Below, piece after piece: positions 35,934 to 44,517 of a stretch of DNA of 64,000 bases. The position numbers and the translations under genes were made by a program. Every line of letters begins with the position of its first letter. Position 1 is the first letter of the stretch. This stretch comes from Flavivirga abyssicola (GTDB taxonomy: Bacteria; Bacteroidota; Bacteroidia; Flavobacteriales; Flavobacteriaceae): positions 3,955,001-4,019,000 of the forward strand of contig NZ_CP141266.1 in the NCBI RefSeq assembly GCF_030540775.2, given 5' to 3'. The notes under the pieces are model-generated. The model made no database searches and was not told the origin of the DNA. It saw only the letters and a program-made list of their open reading frames with translations.

Positions 35934-36662
35934 ATGATAAAAGACACTAAGATTGCCGTATTAATTGATGGAGATAATATTCCATCAAAGTATATTTCTG
36001 AAATGATGGAAGAAATAGCCAAATACGGAACACCAACAATAAAAAGAATTTATGGAGATTGGACAAAACCACATCTTTCTAAATGGAAAAGTATACTCCT
36101 TGAAAATGCTATTACACCCATTCAACAGTACGGTTATACTACGGGGAAGAATGCTACAGACTCAGCCATGATTATCGATGCGATGGATATTTTGTACTCT
36201 GAAAAAGTAAATGGCTTTTGTTTGGTGTCCTCTGATAGTGATTTTACCAAATTAGCAACACGATTACGAGAAGCTGGTATGCAGGTTTATGGCATGGGAG
36301 AAAAGAAAACACCTAATCCGTTTATTGTTGCTTGTGATAAATTTATTTATCTGGAGATTCTTAAAAAGGATCTTGAAAAAGATGATAAGGAAGGAAAATC
36401 TAAAAAAGATAATTTATATAATATTACCCCTAAGGTTATTAGGCTTCTTAAAAATTCGGTATCTGATGCTGCCGATGATGATGGTTGGGCATTTCTTGGT
36501 GATGTTGGCTCTTTAATATTAAAAAAGCAGCCTAATTTTGATTCTAGAAACTTTGGTTTTGATAAGTTAACGCCTCTTTTTAAATCGTTAAACAATTTTG
36601 AAATGGAGCAACGCGACCAGAGCAATGGGCGATTTAAATTAATTTATGTTAGGAATAAGTAA
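35934..36662 (+). CDS. NYN-domain (LabA/DUF88) nuclease-like protein
   Basis: 242 residues. The N-terminal PIN-like NYN domain has its acidic residues in LIDGDNIP (10-17), GYTTGKNATDSAMIIDAMD and LVSSDSDFTKLATRLREAG, the layout of a metal-dependent RNase. A charged linker (KKDLEKDDKEGKSKKD) leads to a C-terminal winged-helix OST-HTH/LOTUS-like domain (~155-240). Likely acts on RNA; target unknown. Monocistronic, followed by a palindromic repeat. Confidence 0.85.
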   Translation: MIKDTKIAVLIDGDNIPSKYISEMMEEIAKYGTPTIKRIYGDWTKPHLSKWKSILLENAITPIQQYGYTTGKNATDSAMIIDAMDILYSEKVNGFCLVSSDSDFTKLATRLREAGMQVYGMGEKKTPNPFIVACDKFIYLEILKKDLEKDDKEGKSKKDNLYNITPKVIRLLKNSVSDAADDDGWAFLGDVGSLILKKQPNFDSRNFGFDKLTPLFKSLNNFEMEQRDQSNGRFKLIYVRNK

Positions 36663-36676
36663 ATCTAATTTTTTTC

Positions 36677-36809
36677 ATTCCTGCGACTTGCCCGGAACTT
36701 GTTTCAGTAAGGCAGGAATCCACTTTGAATTTAAAATCATTGTTAAGCTATTATTTGTGAATTTGTAATAAACAATTACTAATAAAGAGATTCCTGCCTT
36801 CGCAGGAAT
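36677..36809. repeat. ATTCCTGC palindromic repeat element
   Basis: ATTCCTGC/GCAGGAAT pairs occur twice: at 36677-36684 with 36712-36719 (27-base loop) and at 36790-36797 with 36802-36809 (four-base loop). It fills the gap between the convergent NYN and oxidoreductase genes and could act as a bidirectional terminator. The last T is also the first base of the oxidoreductase stop codon complement. Confidence 0.7.
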
Positions 36810-37801
36810 TAATTCCCTAAGATTTTATCCATAACCCAACTCGTATGAAGTGCAGAGCTTCCAAGCGAAGGATGGGTATAGTTTTTTTTGATAAGCATGT
36901 CTCTCATACCTTCAACATGGTGAAGCTGTATATGTTTTGGGTTTTCTATTACTAACTCTTCACTTTTTGTCTCTCCGTTTAATATGATTGGATTGTCATG
37001 AAAAACAGAAAATTGAATCGTTCCTTTGCTTCCAAAAATTTGAACTTTATCGCAATGATCGTTGCAGCCAAAATTCCAACTACCAGCTCCGGTAATATCA
37101 TTTTTATGTATCCAGCAAGCTGTTACAGCATCTTTCGACGTGTAAAAGTTTTGTTGATTGGCGCTTAAGCCATATGCATTTTTTATATCACCTAGTAGGT
37201 AAGTAAACAAATCGAGTCCATGGCTTGCTAAGTCATCAAAGTAACCACCCATTGCTATTTTTGAATCTGTTCTCCAATTGTATGATTTTGATTTATCCAA
37301 ATCGCTAGCAGGTTTACTTAAATGCCAATCTATATGCCTAACATCTCCTATATACTTGTTTTCTAACCAATTTTTTATTTGATTAAATCGGGGTAATGAT
37401 CTTCTGTAATAAGCAATAAATAACGGTAAATTTTTACTGTTGAAGGCATTGTATATTTCCAAGCTGTCTTCATAAGAGGGAGCCATAGGTTTTTCTATAC
37501 AACAAATTTTTCCTGCGTTTGCAACTTTTATGGCATAAAGTTTATGTGTATCGGGAGGTGTTGCAATGTATATTGCATCAATTTCAACATCATTAATTAA
37601 ATCATCGGCATTGGCATAAACCTTTTCTATGTTGTGTCTTTGCGCGTAGTCTTTAGCTTTGTTAAAATCACGTCGCATAACAGCAGCTAGTTTAAAACCT
37701 TCTGTTGCTTTGTAAGCAGGACCACTTTTTACTTCTGTTACGTTTCCACAGCCAATAATTCCCCATTTAATTGTTTTGTTAGAGTCTTGAGAATTGGACA
37801 T
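36809..37801 (-). CDS. Gfo/Idh/MocA-family oxidoreductase
   Basis: 330 residues with an N-terminal Rossmann domain (IKWGIIGCGNVTEVKSGPA, 10-28) and IYIATPPDTHKLYAIKVANAGKICCIEKPMA, which holds the EKP motif that contacts the NAD(P) ring. The C-terminal domain contains GGYFDDLASHGLDLFTYLLG, where Asp and His are the usual substrate-site residues. Substrate is probably a sugar or inositol-like compound; not resolvable here. Next to yebC with 21 bp between them, possibly co-transcribed. Confidence 0.88.
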   Translation of the reverse strand: MSNSQDSNKTIKWGIIGCGNVTEVKSGPAYKATEGFKLAAVMRRDFNKAKDYAQRHNIEKVYANADDLINDVEIDAIYIATPPDTHKLYAIKVANAGKICCIEKPMAPSYEDSLEIYNAFNSKNLPLFIAYYRRSLPRFNQIKNWLENKYIGDVRHIDWHLSKPASDLDKSKSYNWRTDSKIAMGGYFDDLASHGLDLFTYLLGDIKNAYGLSANQQNFYTSKDAVTACWIHKNDITGAGSWNFGCNDHCDKVQIFGSKGTIQFSVFHDNPIILNGETKSEELVIENPKHIQLHHVEGMRDMLIKKNYTHPSLGSSALHTSWVMDKILGN

Positions 37802-37822
37802 GTGTTTTAAATAATTAAAAAT

Positions 37823-38542
37823 TTATTCAGTACTCTCTTCCATGGTATGATATACGTTCTGTACATCATCATCTTCTTCAAGCTTTTCTAAAAGTTTTTC
37901 AACATCTGCTGTTTGCTCCGCGTTAAGTGGTTTTGTTACTTGTGGAATACGCTCAAAACCAGAAGATAAAATTTCAATTTCCCGAGTTTCTAATTCCGCT
38001 TGAATGGCTCCAAAACTTTCAAAAGGGGCATAAATTAATATACCATCTTCATCAGCGAAAACCTCTTCTGCACCAAAATCTATAAATTCCAATTCGATTT
38101 CTTCAGGGTCTAGACCTTCGGCATTGATTCTAAAATTGCAAGTATGATCAAACATAAAAACGACCGATCCAGATGTTCCCAAGCTACCATCACATTTATT
38201 AAAATAGCTACGAACATTGGCAACGGTACGTGTATTGTTATCGGTAGCAGTTTCAACTAAAATAGCGATTCCATGAGGTGCATATCCTTCAAAAATAACT
38301 TCTTTATAATCACCTTGGCTTTTATCACTTGCTTTTTTTATAGCACGTTCTACATTGTCTTTAGGCATATTAACTGCCTTGGCATTTTGTATAACGGCTC
38401 TTAAACGGGAATTACTAGCTGGGTCTGGGCCACCTTCTTTTACAGCCATAACAATGTCTTTACCAATGCGTGTAAAGGCTTTACTCATTGCAGACCAGCG
38501 TTTCATTTTTCTTGCTTTTCTAAATTCAAAAGCTCTTCCCAT
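37823..38542 (-). CDS. yebC: YebC/PmpR-family regulator or translation factor
   Basis: 239 residues, standard for the family. Starts MGRAFEFRKARKMKRWSAMSKAFTRIGKDI, then GGPDPASNSRLRAVIQNAKAVNMPKDNVERAIKKA and YEGYAPHGIAILVE-type strands (EGYAPHGIAILVETATDNN). YebC proteins bind DNA in some species, and recent work places some of them at the ribosome resolving stalls at proline-rich sequence. Probably heads a short unit with the oxidoreductase. Confidence 0.93.
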   Translation of the reverse strand: MGRAFEFRKARKMKRWSAMSKAFTRIGKDIVMAVKEGGPDPASNSRLRAVIQNAKAVNMPKDNVERAIKKASDKSQGDYKEVIFEGYAPHGIAILVETATDNNTRTVANVRSYFNKCDGSLGTSGSVVFMFDHTCNFRINAEGLDPEEIELEFIDFGAEEVFADEDGILIYAPFESFGAIQAELETREIEILSSGFERIPQVTKPLNAEQTADVEKLLEKLEEDDDVQNVYHTMEESTE

Positions 38543-38717
38543 AATACTGATATTTTATTTTTATTTCCTCGAAGAAGGAAATCCCATTAATTTTTACTGG
38601 ATATTATTTATATCGGCAAATTTAAAAAAATCTATTAATCAACATAATGGTTGTCGATTTTAATTTTTTTGAACCTATAATAACTGCTTACTAAATACTG
38701 ATTATTTTAAAATGGCA

Positions 38718-39011
38718 TTATTCTTCATCAGGCTCAACAATAGATTCTATAGCTTCAGCTAATTTAAAGTCTTTGTTGGTTACTCCTTTGGTATCATGGG
38801 TTGATAGCGAAATAGTAAGTACGTTATATGTATTAGACCAATCTGGATGGTGGTTTAATGCTTCACACTCGAAAGCAATTCGACTCATAGCACTAAAGCA
38901 GTCTTTAAAGTTTTCGAATTCAAATTCGGCGTGAATGGCATTATCATAATAATCCCAATCTGGAAAGTGTAATAATCGTTTTTCTATATCTTGTTCTGAA
39001 AGTTTACTCAT
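38718..39011 (-). CDS. phhB: Pterin-4a-carbinolamine dehydratase
   Basis: 97 residues from the chosen ATG (a longer frame to 39071 adds 20 residues not found in the family). Dehydrates 4a-hydroxytetrahydrobiopterin. The catalytic motif is visible as ECEALNHHPDWSNTYN (the paired His plus PDW), followed by LSTHDTKGVTNKDFKLA. In Bacteroidota it usually supports pterin-dependent aromatic hydroxylases. Downstream of the epimerase and gcvT on the same strand, 60 bp after the epimerase stop. Confidence 0.92.
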   Translation of the reverse strand: MSKLSEQDIEKRLLHFPDWDYYDNAIHAEFEFENFKDCFSAMSRIAFECEALNHHPDWSNTYNVLTISLSTHDTKGVTNKDFKLAEAIESIVEPDEE

Positions 39012-39071
39012 AAGTATATGTTTATGTCCATGTAATTTTACTAATTTAAAGATTTCAGAGATTAAAATCAA

Positions 39072-39914
39072 TTATAATTTTAATTCTGATAGGATTTGCT
39101 GACTTACAAGTTGTAAATGTTTGGGTAATAGGTTATACTTTGGTAATACGGCTAAATACCTATCGTCGTTAGTCGTATAAACATTTTTATAAGTTACTTT
39201 TTTGTTATGCCACTCGAAGGAATCGACAATTTCTTTTATAAAATCGTCATGATGCACTAAATCACTACTTCCCAAATGAAAAACGCCCGATTTATTTCTA
39301 TTGATTATGTAATGAACTTGTTGTGTTACTTTTAAATCGTTCGTTACATTCATGATTAGATTTGGAAATACTTCTATAGGCTCTTTTTCTTTTATATGTT
39401 CTTGTATTTCCATTATTCTGGGAGATTGTGCTCCAAAAACCATTGGCAATCTTAAAATGGCGACTTGTTTTTTGGGCATGCGTAATAGCATGTTTTCAAT
39501 TTTAATTTTAAAATGCCCGTAAATGCTATTGCTTAAGGTTTTATCGGTCTCGTAACTAGGGTATTTGCTATAGGCATCAAAAACATTCGCTGAGGATATA
39601 AAAATGAGCTTTATTTTATTTGTAAATACATATTCTGCCAGATGTTGATGTGCTACTAATTGAGCTGAAAAGTCACCGCGAATTGCCGAAATAACAATGG
39701 TAGGCCTAACGATTTCCAATATTTCATAAACATCATCTTCCTCAATATTATACTGAAAGAGGTGTTTGTTTTTTTCGTATTGTTTATTTGAAGTATTGTA
39801 TGTTCCAAATGTTTTAAAATAGGAGCAGAGCTCTTTGTATATAGCTCCACCTAAAAAACCGCTAGCGCCTAATATTAAAATTCTATGTTTACTTTCTTTC
39901 TCCTGCCTCTTCAT
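39072..39914 (-). CDS. RmlD-like NAD(P)-dependent sugar epimerase/reductase
   Basis: 280 residues of the extended short-chain dehydrogenase fold. The nucleotide loop is ILILGASGFLGGAIYKEL (residues ~12-29). RPTIVISAIRGDFSAQ, LIFISSANVFDAYSKYPSYE (Ser/Tyr active-site region) and FHLGSSDLVHHDDFI follow. Closest to dTDP-4-dehydrorhamnose reductase-like proteins, but the usual YxxxK is not clean (SNSIYGHFKIK), so activity is uncertain. It begins 19 bp after gcvT on the same strand. Confidence 0.78.
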   Translation of the reverse strand: MKRQEKESKHRILILGASGFLGGAIYKELCSYFKTFGTYNTSNKQYEKNKHLFQYNIEEDDVYEILEIVRPTIVISAIRGDFSAQLVAHQHLAEYVFTNKIKLIFISSANVFDAYSKYPSYETDKTLSNSIYGHFKIKIENMLLRMPKKQVAILRLPMVFGAQSPRIMEIQEHIKEKEPIEVFPNLIMNVTNDLKVTQQVHYIINRNKSGVFHLGSSDLVHHDDFIKEIVDSFEWHNKKVTYKNVYTTNDDRYLAVLPKYNLLPKHLQLVSQQILSELKL

Positions 39915-39933
39915 TTATAGAAATGCTTTTCTT

Positions 39934-41016
39934 TTAGCCTTTATAAAACGGTAGTTTGATTACGGTTGCGGGAACAGCATTTTTACGTATCTGAATGTTA
40001 ATTTTACTATTAATATCTGTAAAAACGGTTGGTACATAGCCTAAACCAATACCCTTACCTAACGATGGCGACATGGTGCCTGAAGTAACATGACCTATTT
40101 TATTTCTGTTACCGTCAACAATATCGTAGCCTTGTCTTGGAATACCTCGTCCATCTAATTCGAAAGCAATCAATTTACGTTCAGCACCTCGTTCTTTTTC
40201 TGCTTTTAAAGCTTCAGAATTAGTAAACTCCTTTGTGAATTTTGTAATCCATCCTAAACCAGCTTCAATAGGAGAGGTGGTATCGTCTATATCATTTCCG
40301 TAAAGGCAATATCCCATTTCCAAACGCAAAGTATCACGCGCGGCAAGTCCGATAGGTTTGATACCATAATCTGCACCGGCTTTAAATACATTATCCCAAA
40401 TTTGTTTTACTTCACTATTCTTACAGTAAATTTCAAAACCACCACTTCCTGTGTATCCTGTGGCCGATATAATGACATTGTCTATCCCCGCAAAATCTCC
40501 AACTACGAAATTGTAGAATTTTATGGCAGATAAATCATGACTGGTAATTGATTGCATGGCTTCTATGGCTTTTGGACCTTGAATGGCAAGTAGTGAATAG
40601 TCTTCACTTAGATTACGCATGGTAGCACCAGCATCATTTTTAGACTGAATCCAGTTCCAATCCTTTTCAATATTACTTGCATTAACAACCAACAGATATG
40701 TGTCCTCTTTTATCTTATAAATGATTAAATCATCTACAATGCCACCATTATCATTTGGTAAACAGCTATATTGTGCTTTACCTATGGTTAATTTAGAAGC
40801 ATCGTTACTAGATACTTTTTGAATTAAATCCAATGCATGCTCTCCTTCAATTAAAAACTCGCCCATATGGGATACATCAAAAACTCCAACAGCTTGTCTT
40901 ACTGTTTCATGTTCTATATTCACGCCTTCGTATTGTACAGGCATATTGTAGCCCGCAAAAGGTACCATTTTAGCGCCAAGTGATTCGTGAGTTGATGTTA
41001 ATGCAGTGTTCTTCAT
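39934..41016 (-). CDS. gcvT: Glycine cleavage system T protein (aminomethyltransferase)
   Basis: 360 residues. Transfers the methylene group from H-protein-bound aminomethyl to tetrahydrofolate. Family features: [61 protein letters not shown] and a C-terminal [16 protein letters not shown]. No gcvH or gcvP is adjacent, as is common in Bacteroidota. First gene of the run gcvT-epimerase-dehydratase. I looked for a glycine riboswitch upstream and saw none. Confidence 0.95.
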   Translation of the reverse strand: MKNTALTSTHESLGAKMVPFAGYNMPVQYEGVNIEHETVRQAVGVFDVSHMGEFLIEGEHALDLIQKVSSNDASKLTIGKAQYSCLPNDNGGIVDDLIIYKIKEDTYLLVVNASNIEKDWNWIQSKNDAGATMRNLSEDYSLLAIQGPKAIEAMQSITSHDLSAIKFYNFVVGDFAGIDNVIISATGYTGSGGFEIYCKNSEVKQIWDNVFKAGADYGIKPIGLAARDTLRLEMGYCLYGNDIDDTTSPIEAGLGWITKFTKEFTNSEALKAEKERGAERKLIAFELDGRGIPRQGYDIVDGNRNKIGHVTSGTMSPSLGKGIGLGYVPTVFTDINSKINIQIRKNAVPATVIKLPFYKG

Positions 41017-41042
41017 TTTATAGTGATTGAAATATTGTCGAG

Positions 41043-41050
41043 CAAAACTA
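41043..41050 (-). promoter_or_regulatory. Candidate -7 promoter element for gcvT
   Basis: CAAAACTA reads TAGTTTTG on the minus strand, matching TAnnTTTG, 27 bp before the gcvT start. Confidence 0.42.
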
Positions 41051-41153
41051 CATAAATTTTACTTGATTTTTGCTATCAAAGTTTTGTTAAAAATGTAAAG
41101 TATTAACATTTTGTTCGTCTTTTAATGCATTATTCGTAACTATAACCCTTAAA

Positions 41154-41222
41154 ATGAAGAAACTTTTAATTTTTATTAGGCTTTTATTTTTTCAAAATGT
41201 CTTGGGCATTTTCTGTTTTTAA
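41154..41222 (+). pseudogene. Possible truncated gene start beside the island
   Basis: A short open frame encodes a signal-peptide-like stretch (MKKLLIFIRLLFFQNVLGI) and stops after 22 codons. It lies 53 bp from the left edge of the duplicated HAD sequence, so it may be the remnant of a gene broken when the island arrived. It could equally be chance. Confidence 0.25.
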
Positions 41223-41274
41223 GCTATGATATGGGGGATTTAACCTTAACTATTGCCAGTGTTTTAATACATTT

Positions 41275-41657
41275 TATTTTATACAATTTCCTTAAGATAT
41301 TTAAAACTATCAATTATGTAGTTTGGTCTTTGTTTTTCTAATTCTTCTCTTGTGTTGTTCCCATATGTTGCCCCACAAGTATCCACAAGAGCTCTTTGTC
41401 CCATTTCAACATCAAAAATTGTATCACCGACTACTAAACATTCATTGGGGTGATATTTAAATTTGTCCATAATAACGTTGACAATGTCTGGAGAAGGTTT
41501 TTTGTTTTTGCACCTTCTTCACCACCTATAAATGAAAAAATATCATAAATATTCTGTTTTTTAAGAATCTTAATTAATGATTCTTTCCCTTTACTTGACG
41601 CAACTGCCAAGTTTATTCCATTTAAATGAAAATCAAGCAATGTATCTTTGACGCTAT
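41275..41657 (-). pseudogene. Frameshifted 3' fragment of a HAD phosphatase gene (left direct repeat)
   Basis: About 383 bp matching 44514-44897 in the same orientation with roughly 15 differences by eye (about 96% identity). It contains only the last ~125 codons of the intact HAD gene and lacks the nucleophile motif. One T is missing in the run near 41509 (TTTTTTGTTTTTGC versus TTTTTTGTTTTTTGC), which splits the frame. Together with the intact copy it brackets the ArsR island as a long direct repeat. Confidence 0.9.
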
Positions 41658-41667
41658 GCCTAAACCA

Positions 41668-42378
41668 CTATTCCATTATTCCCGTGAAAATGAAAACATA
41701 ATACAATCCAGTCGTGATAAAAGTGACAGCAGCAACAGTTCGCATTACTTTTTCGATTTTGGTAATTCTGTTATAGAAAACACCTACTTTTCCTGTGGTA
41801 AATGCCAATAAATAGGTGAAAAGAATTACAGGTAACCCTGTTCCGAATGCAAAAACAATAGGTAAATAAAGACCGTCTGCTGATGTAATAGTCATTGGCA
41901 TTAACATACCAAAAAATAAAGCTCCACTATATGGGCAAAATGCCAAAGCAAAAATTACTCCTATCAAAAAGGAACCTAGCAGACCTTTATCTTTAAATTT
42001 TGCGGAAAGTTTTTCTTGAAAATTCGATTTGCCTAAAAAATTAAGCTTTATTACATTTAGCATTATTAAGCCTATAACTATCAATAAAGGCCCTAAATAC
42101 TTCTCTCCATTCTGATTGAAAAATCGAGCAATGTGGAATTTACTTGCACCAAGATATAATATCAAACCTATTGAGGCATAACTGAACCCTCTTCCCAAAG
42201 AGTAAAGCAATCCGCTTAAAAATACTTTTCGTTTACTGGAAATGTTTTTAGAAATAAAAGCTGTTGCAGTTATATTGGTAGCCAAAGGACACGGACTAAT
42301 GGCTGTCATTAATCCGAGTATAAATGCCGATAATATTGGGACCTCATAATTTTCTAAAAGTGACTGCAAAAAAGTCAT
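41668..42378 (-). CDS. ArsG/CcdA-like membrane transporter
   Basis: 236 residues with about six transmembrane helices. Two Cys-Pro motifs in membrane helices, SPCPLATNITA and AFCPYSGALFF, place it in the DsbD/CcdA-type superfamily. Combined with the neighbouring CxxC lipoprotein it resembles the ArsG family, described in Shewanella (arsEFG) as an efflux permease for aromatic arsenicals. Alternatively it moves electrons across the membrane to the CxxC partner. Its start directly abuts the ArsF-like stop. It ends ten bases from the HAD remnant, at the island's edge. Confidence 0.72.
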   Translation of the reverse strand: MTFLQSLLENYEVPILSAFILGLMTAISPCPLATNITATAFISKNISSKRKVFLSGLLYSLGRGFSYASIGLILYLGASKFHIARFFNQNGEKYLGPLLIVIGLIMLNVIKLNFLGKSNFQEKLSAKFKDKGLLGSFLIGVIFALAFCPYSGALFFGMLMPMTITSADGLYLPIVFAFGTGLPVILFTYLLAFTTGKVGVFYNRITKIEKVMRTVAAVTFITTGLYYVFIFTGIME

Positions 42379-42816
42379 TTAGAGCATTTTTAATTCTGTG
42401 TCTATTTTAGATTTCAGTTCTTTTGAAAAGGCTTCTTGGTCATTCCCCTTCATAAAAGCAAAATCCGTCAGATTTATTTGAACTTCCTTTCCATTTTTTA
42501 TAACATTTAAAAATAGAGATGTACCTGATGCCTCAAATTTTTCAGCAATTTTTTCATTTTCCTTTGCATCTATATTGATTATCTGAAACGTAATTTTATC
42601 TTCTTTGAGTTCCTTTGCAAAATAAGTGTTCAATGTATATTTCGTATTAGCTTCAATGGCATTACACGTTGTACACCTATGTGTTGAATGAAAATCCAAG
42701 ACTTCAATTTTTGAAATGGATTTATCTAAAGAAGCTGTTTTGCTTTTATCTTGACCATTGCAAGCTGTAAGTATTAGACTTAATACTAAAACTGTGAAAA
42801 ATTTGATTGTTTTCAT
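42379..42816 (-). CDS. ArsF-like CxxC lipoprotein
   Basis: 145 residues with a lipoprotein signal (LSLILTAC, Cys19). The mature part has a thioredoxin-like fold with the redox pair in HRCTTCNAIE and a strand-helix order ending SKELKSKIDTELKML. It matches the small proteins annotated as ArsF family that accompany ArsG. It lies 17 bp after the permease gene and abuts the ArsG-like gene. A periplasm-facing redox partner of the ArsG-like membrane protein is the likely role. Confidence 0.7.
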   Translation of the reverse strand: MKTIKFFTVLVLSLILTACNGQDKSKTASLDKSISKIEVLDFHSTHRCTTCNAIEANTKYTLNTYFAKELKEDKITFQIINIDAKENEKIAEKFEASGTSLFLNVIKNGKEVQINLTDFAFMKGNDQEAFSKELKSKIDTELKML

Positions 42817-42833
42817 TTTTATTGATTTATAGT

Positions 42834-43811
42834 TTATAATATGATGTTAAATAAATATCCAGAAATAATAATGCAAAGCGTAACTACACCAAAAAAAATG
42901 GCAATAAGTTTTAAGGTCATTACTTTTTTAAGTAGCATAGCTTCAGGTAAAGACAAACCAACAACTCCCATCATAAAAGCGATTGCAGTTCCTAAGGGAA
43001 TCCCTTTGGATACCAATACTTGAACTACAGGAAGAATGCCTGATGCGTTCGAATACATTGGCACAGCCAAAATTGTAGCAACAGGCACAGCCAAAAGATT
43101 GTCCTTGTCCATATATTTTTCAAAAAAATCTTCTGGAATATATCCATGCATTAGTCCGCCAATTGCGATACCTACTAAAACATAAGGAATAATACCTTTA
43201 AGGATTTTTACAACTTCTGTCCAAATAATTGGCAAACGTTGCTTAAAGGTTTGCTTTTCTGCTTGAAATATATCTTGCTCTCTTTGTGCGCTTACCAATA
43301 CTTCTTTAACCCAAGGTGTTAGATAGCATTCTAATTTTAGATTTTGAAGTATGATACCTGATATCGTACCTAACAACACGCCACTAACGACGTAAATGAT
43401 TGTTGTTTTTAAACCGAACAAGCCAACAAAAAGCCCAATTGCAACTTCATTGACCAAAGGTGAAGTAATCAAAAAAGTAAAAGTTACACCTAAAGGGATT
43501 CCACCTCTTACGAAACCGATAAATAAAGGTACTGATGAGCAGGAACAAAAAGGTGTTACCGCACCAAAAATACTTGCCATAAGGTATTCCAATCCGTATA
43601 ATTTATTTCTTGATAGATAATTTTTAACCTTGTCTATGGGAAAGTAGCTATTGACGATTCCCATAAAAAAGATGACCACAAAAAGTAGGATTAGAATTTT
43701 TGTGGTATCGTAAACAAAGAAGTTCAAGGCTTCCGCTAAATGTTGCCCTTTGTTTAAATTCAGAACATCATAGACCAACCAATCAGCTATGTTTTGTATC
43801 CAATCAAACAT
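42834..43811 (-). CDS. ArsP/DUF318-type permease
   Basis: 325 residues, eight or so transmembrane helices. The family signature is GAVTPFCSCSSVPLFIGFVRGG with three clustered polar/Cys residues, followed by TFLITSPLVNEVA; a second half repeats the fold (PMYSNASGILPVVQVLVSKGIPLGTAIAFMMG). ArsP of Campylobacter exports trivalent organoarsenicals; many relatives have unknown substrates. A central cytoplasmic loop (~160-190) is charged. Lies between the thioredoxin-like and ArsF-like genes under ArsR control. Confidence 0.83.
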   Translation of the reverse strand: MFDWIQNIADWLVYDVLNLNKGQHLAEALNFFVYDTTKILILLFVVIFFMGIVNSYFPIDKVKNYLSRNKLYGLEYLMASIFGAVTPFCSCSSVPLFIGFVRGGIPLGVTFTFLITSPLVNEVAIGLFVGLFGLKTTIIYVVSGVLLGTISGIILQNLKLECYLTPWVKEVLVSAQREQDIFQAEKQTFKQRLPIIWTEVVKILKGIIPYVLVGIAIGGLMHGYIPEDFFEKYMDKDNLLAVPVATILAVPMYSNASGILPVVQVLVSKGIPLGTAIAFMMGVVGLSLPEAMLLKKVMTLKLIAIFFGVVTLCIIISGYLFNIIL

Positions 43812-43831
43812 TTTTCATAGTAAGTTTTGTA

Positions 43832-44068
43832 TTAGTTTAAAAAAGCCAATACTTCCTCTTTTGAAGGCACTCTACCTTTAATTTTTATTTCGTCATCAAT
43901 GACTAAAGCAGGTGTAGTCATTATATTAAATTTCATAATTTCCATGATATCCTCGACTTTTTCAATTTTGGCGTCGATATTGTTTTCAGATACTACATCT
44001 TGTACAATCCCTGTCATAGATTGACACTTAGGACAACCTGTTCCTAAAATTTTAATTACTTTGGTCAT
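43832..44068 (-). CDS. Thioredoxin-like small redox protein (MTH895/TM0996 type)
   Basis: 78 residues, cytoplasmic. KILGTGCPKCQSM has the active-site CPKC at 11-14, followed by TTPALVIDDEIKIKGRVPSKEEV with the cis-Pro. This group often travels with DUF318 permeases and ArsR regulators and probably reduces or carries the metal(loid) substrate. The permease starts 20 bp downstream. An ArsR-type operator (44087-44102) lies just upstream. Confidence 0.87.
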   Translation of the reverse strand: MTKVIKILGTGCPKCQSMTGIVQDVVSENNIDAKIEKVEDIMEIMKFNIMTTPALVIDDEIKIKGRVPSKEEVLAFLN

Positions 44069-44086
44069 AATATTTATATTTTGTTT

Positions 44087-44102
44087 ATCGCCAATAAACG
44101 AT
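44087..44102. promoter_or_regulatory. Second ArsR-type operator
   Basis: ATCG, eight bases, CGAT: the same half-sites and spacing as the operator before arsR at 44433-44448. It lies between arsR and the thioredoxin-like gene, 19 bp before that gene's start. The spacer here is not a promoter element. Confidence 0.6.
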
Positions 44103-44119
44103 TTGTTTTTTAAAAAATA

Positions 44120-44425
44120 TCAATCAAAAAATTGTTGAAATAACGCTTTTGCAGTTTTCCAATTATCTTGATTAATACAATATTTTATTTTGGGTGGTTT
44201 TAATTCTCCTTGAATCAAACCTGCATTTTTTAATTCTTTTAAATGTTGAGAAACTGTAGATTGGGATATCGGTAATACATCAACCAAATCCCCAGTAAAA
44301 CAACACGATTGATTTTCAAGATATTTTAAAATAGCAACTCGTGTAGGATGTGCCAAAGCTTTAGCAAATTTTGCTAAGGCTTCGGTATCTTCTTTGTATT
44401 CTATATGTTCTAAACTTCTTTTCAT
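44120..44425 (-). CDS. arsR: ArsR/SmtB-family metalloregulator
   Basis: 101 residues from the chosen ATG. Winged helix: ALAHPTRVAILKYLEN, then the recognition helix SQSTVSQHLKELKNAGLI. The sensor region has adjacent Cys41 and Cys42 (SCCFTGDLV) in the alpha-3 position used by many ArsR proteins for As(III)/Sb(III). An upstream ATG at 44470 is rejected because the operator/promoter at 44432-44449 lies within that extension. First gene of the island unit; represses when no metalloid is bound (family knowledge). Confidence 0.9.
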   Translation of the reverse strand: MKRSLEHIEYKEDTEALAKFAKALAHPTRVAILKYLENQSCCFTGDLVDVLPISQSTVSQHLKELKNAGLIQGELKPPKIKYCINQDNWKTAKALFQQFFD

Positions 44426-44431
44426 AATGTT

Positions 44432-44449
44432 TATCGCAAATATACGATA
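44432..44449 (-). promoter_or_regulatory. arsR promoter embedded in its operator
   Basis: TATCG, eight bases, CGATA form a perfect inverted repeat, 7 bp upstream of arsR. The eight central bases read TATATTTG on the minus strand, an exact TAnnTTTG -7 element. Repressor binding would directly cover the -7 region. Confidence 0.68.
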
Positions 44450-44517
44450 GGTTTTTGAGATGGCATGCAACTAAAGTTACATTTTCTATTTTTTATTGAA
44501 GAGGTGAAACAGCTATT

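Noticed and set aside
41017-41274. Glycine riboswitch upstream of gcvT
   Set aside because: No paired aptamer core or conserved glycine-riboswitch motif was recognised in the leader.
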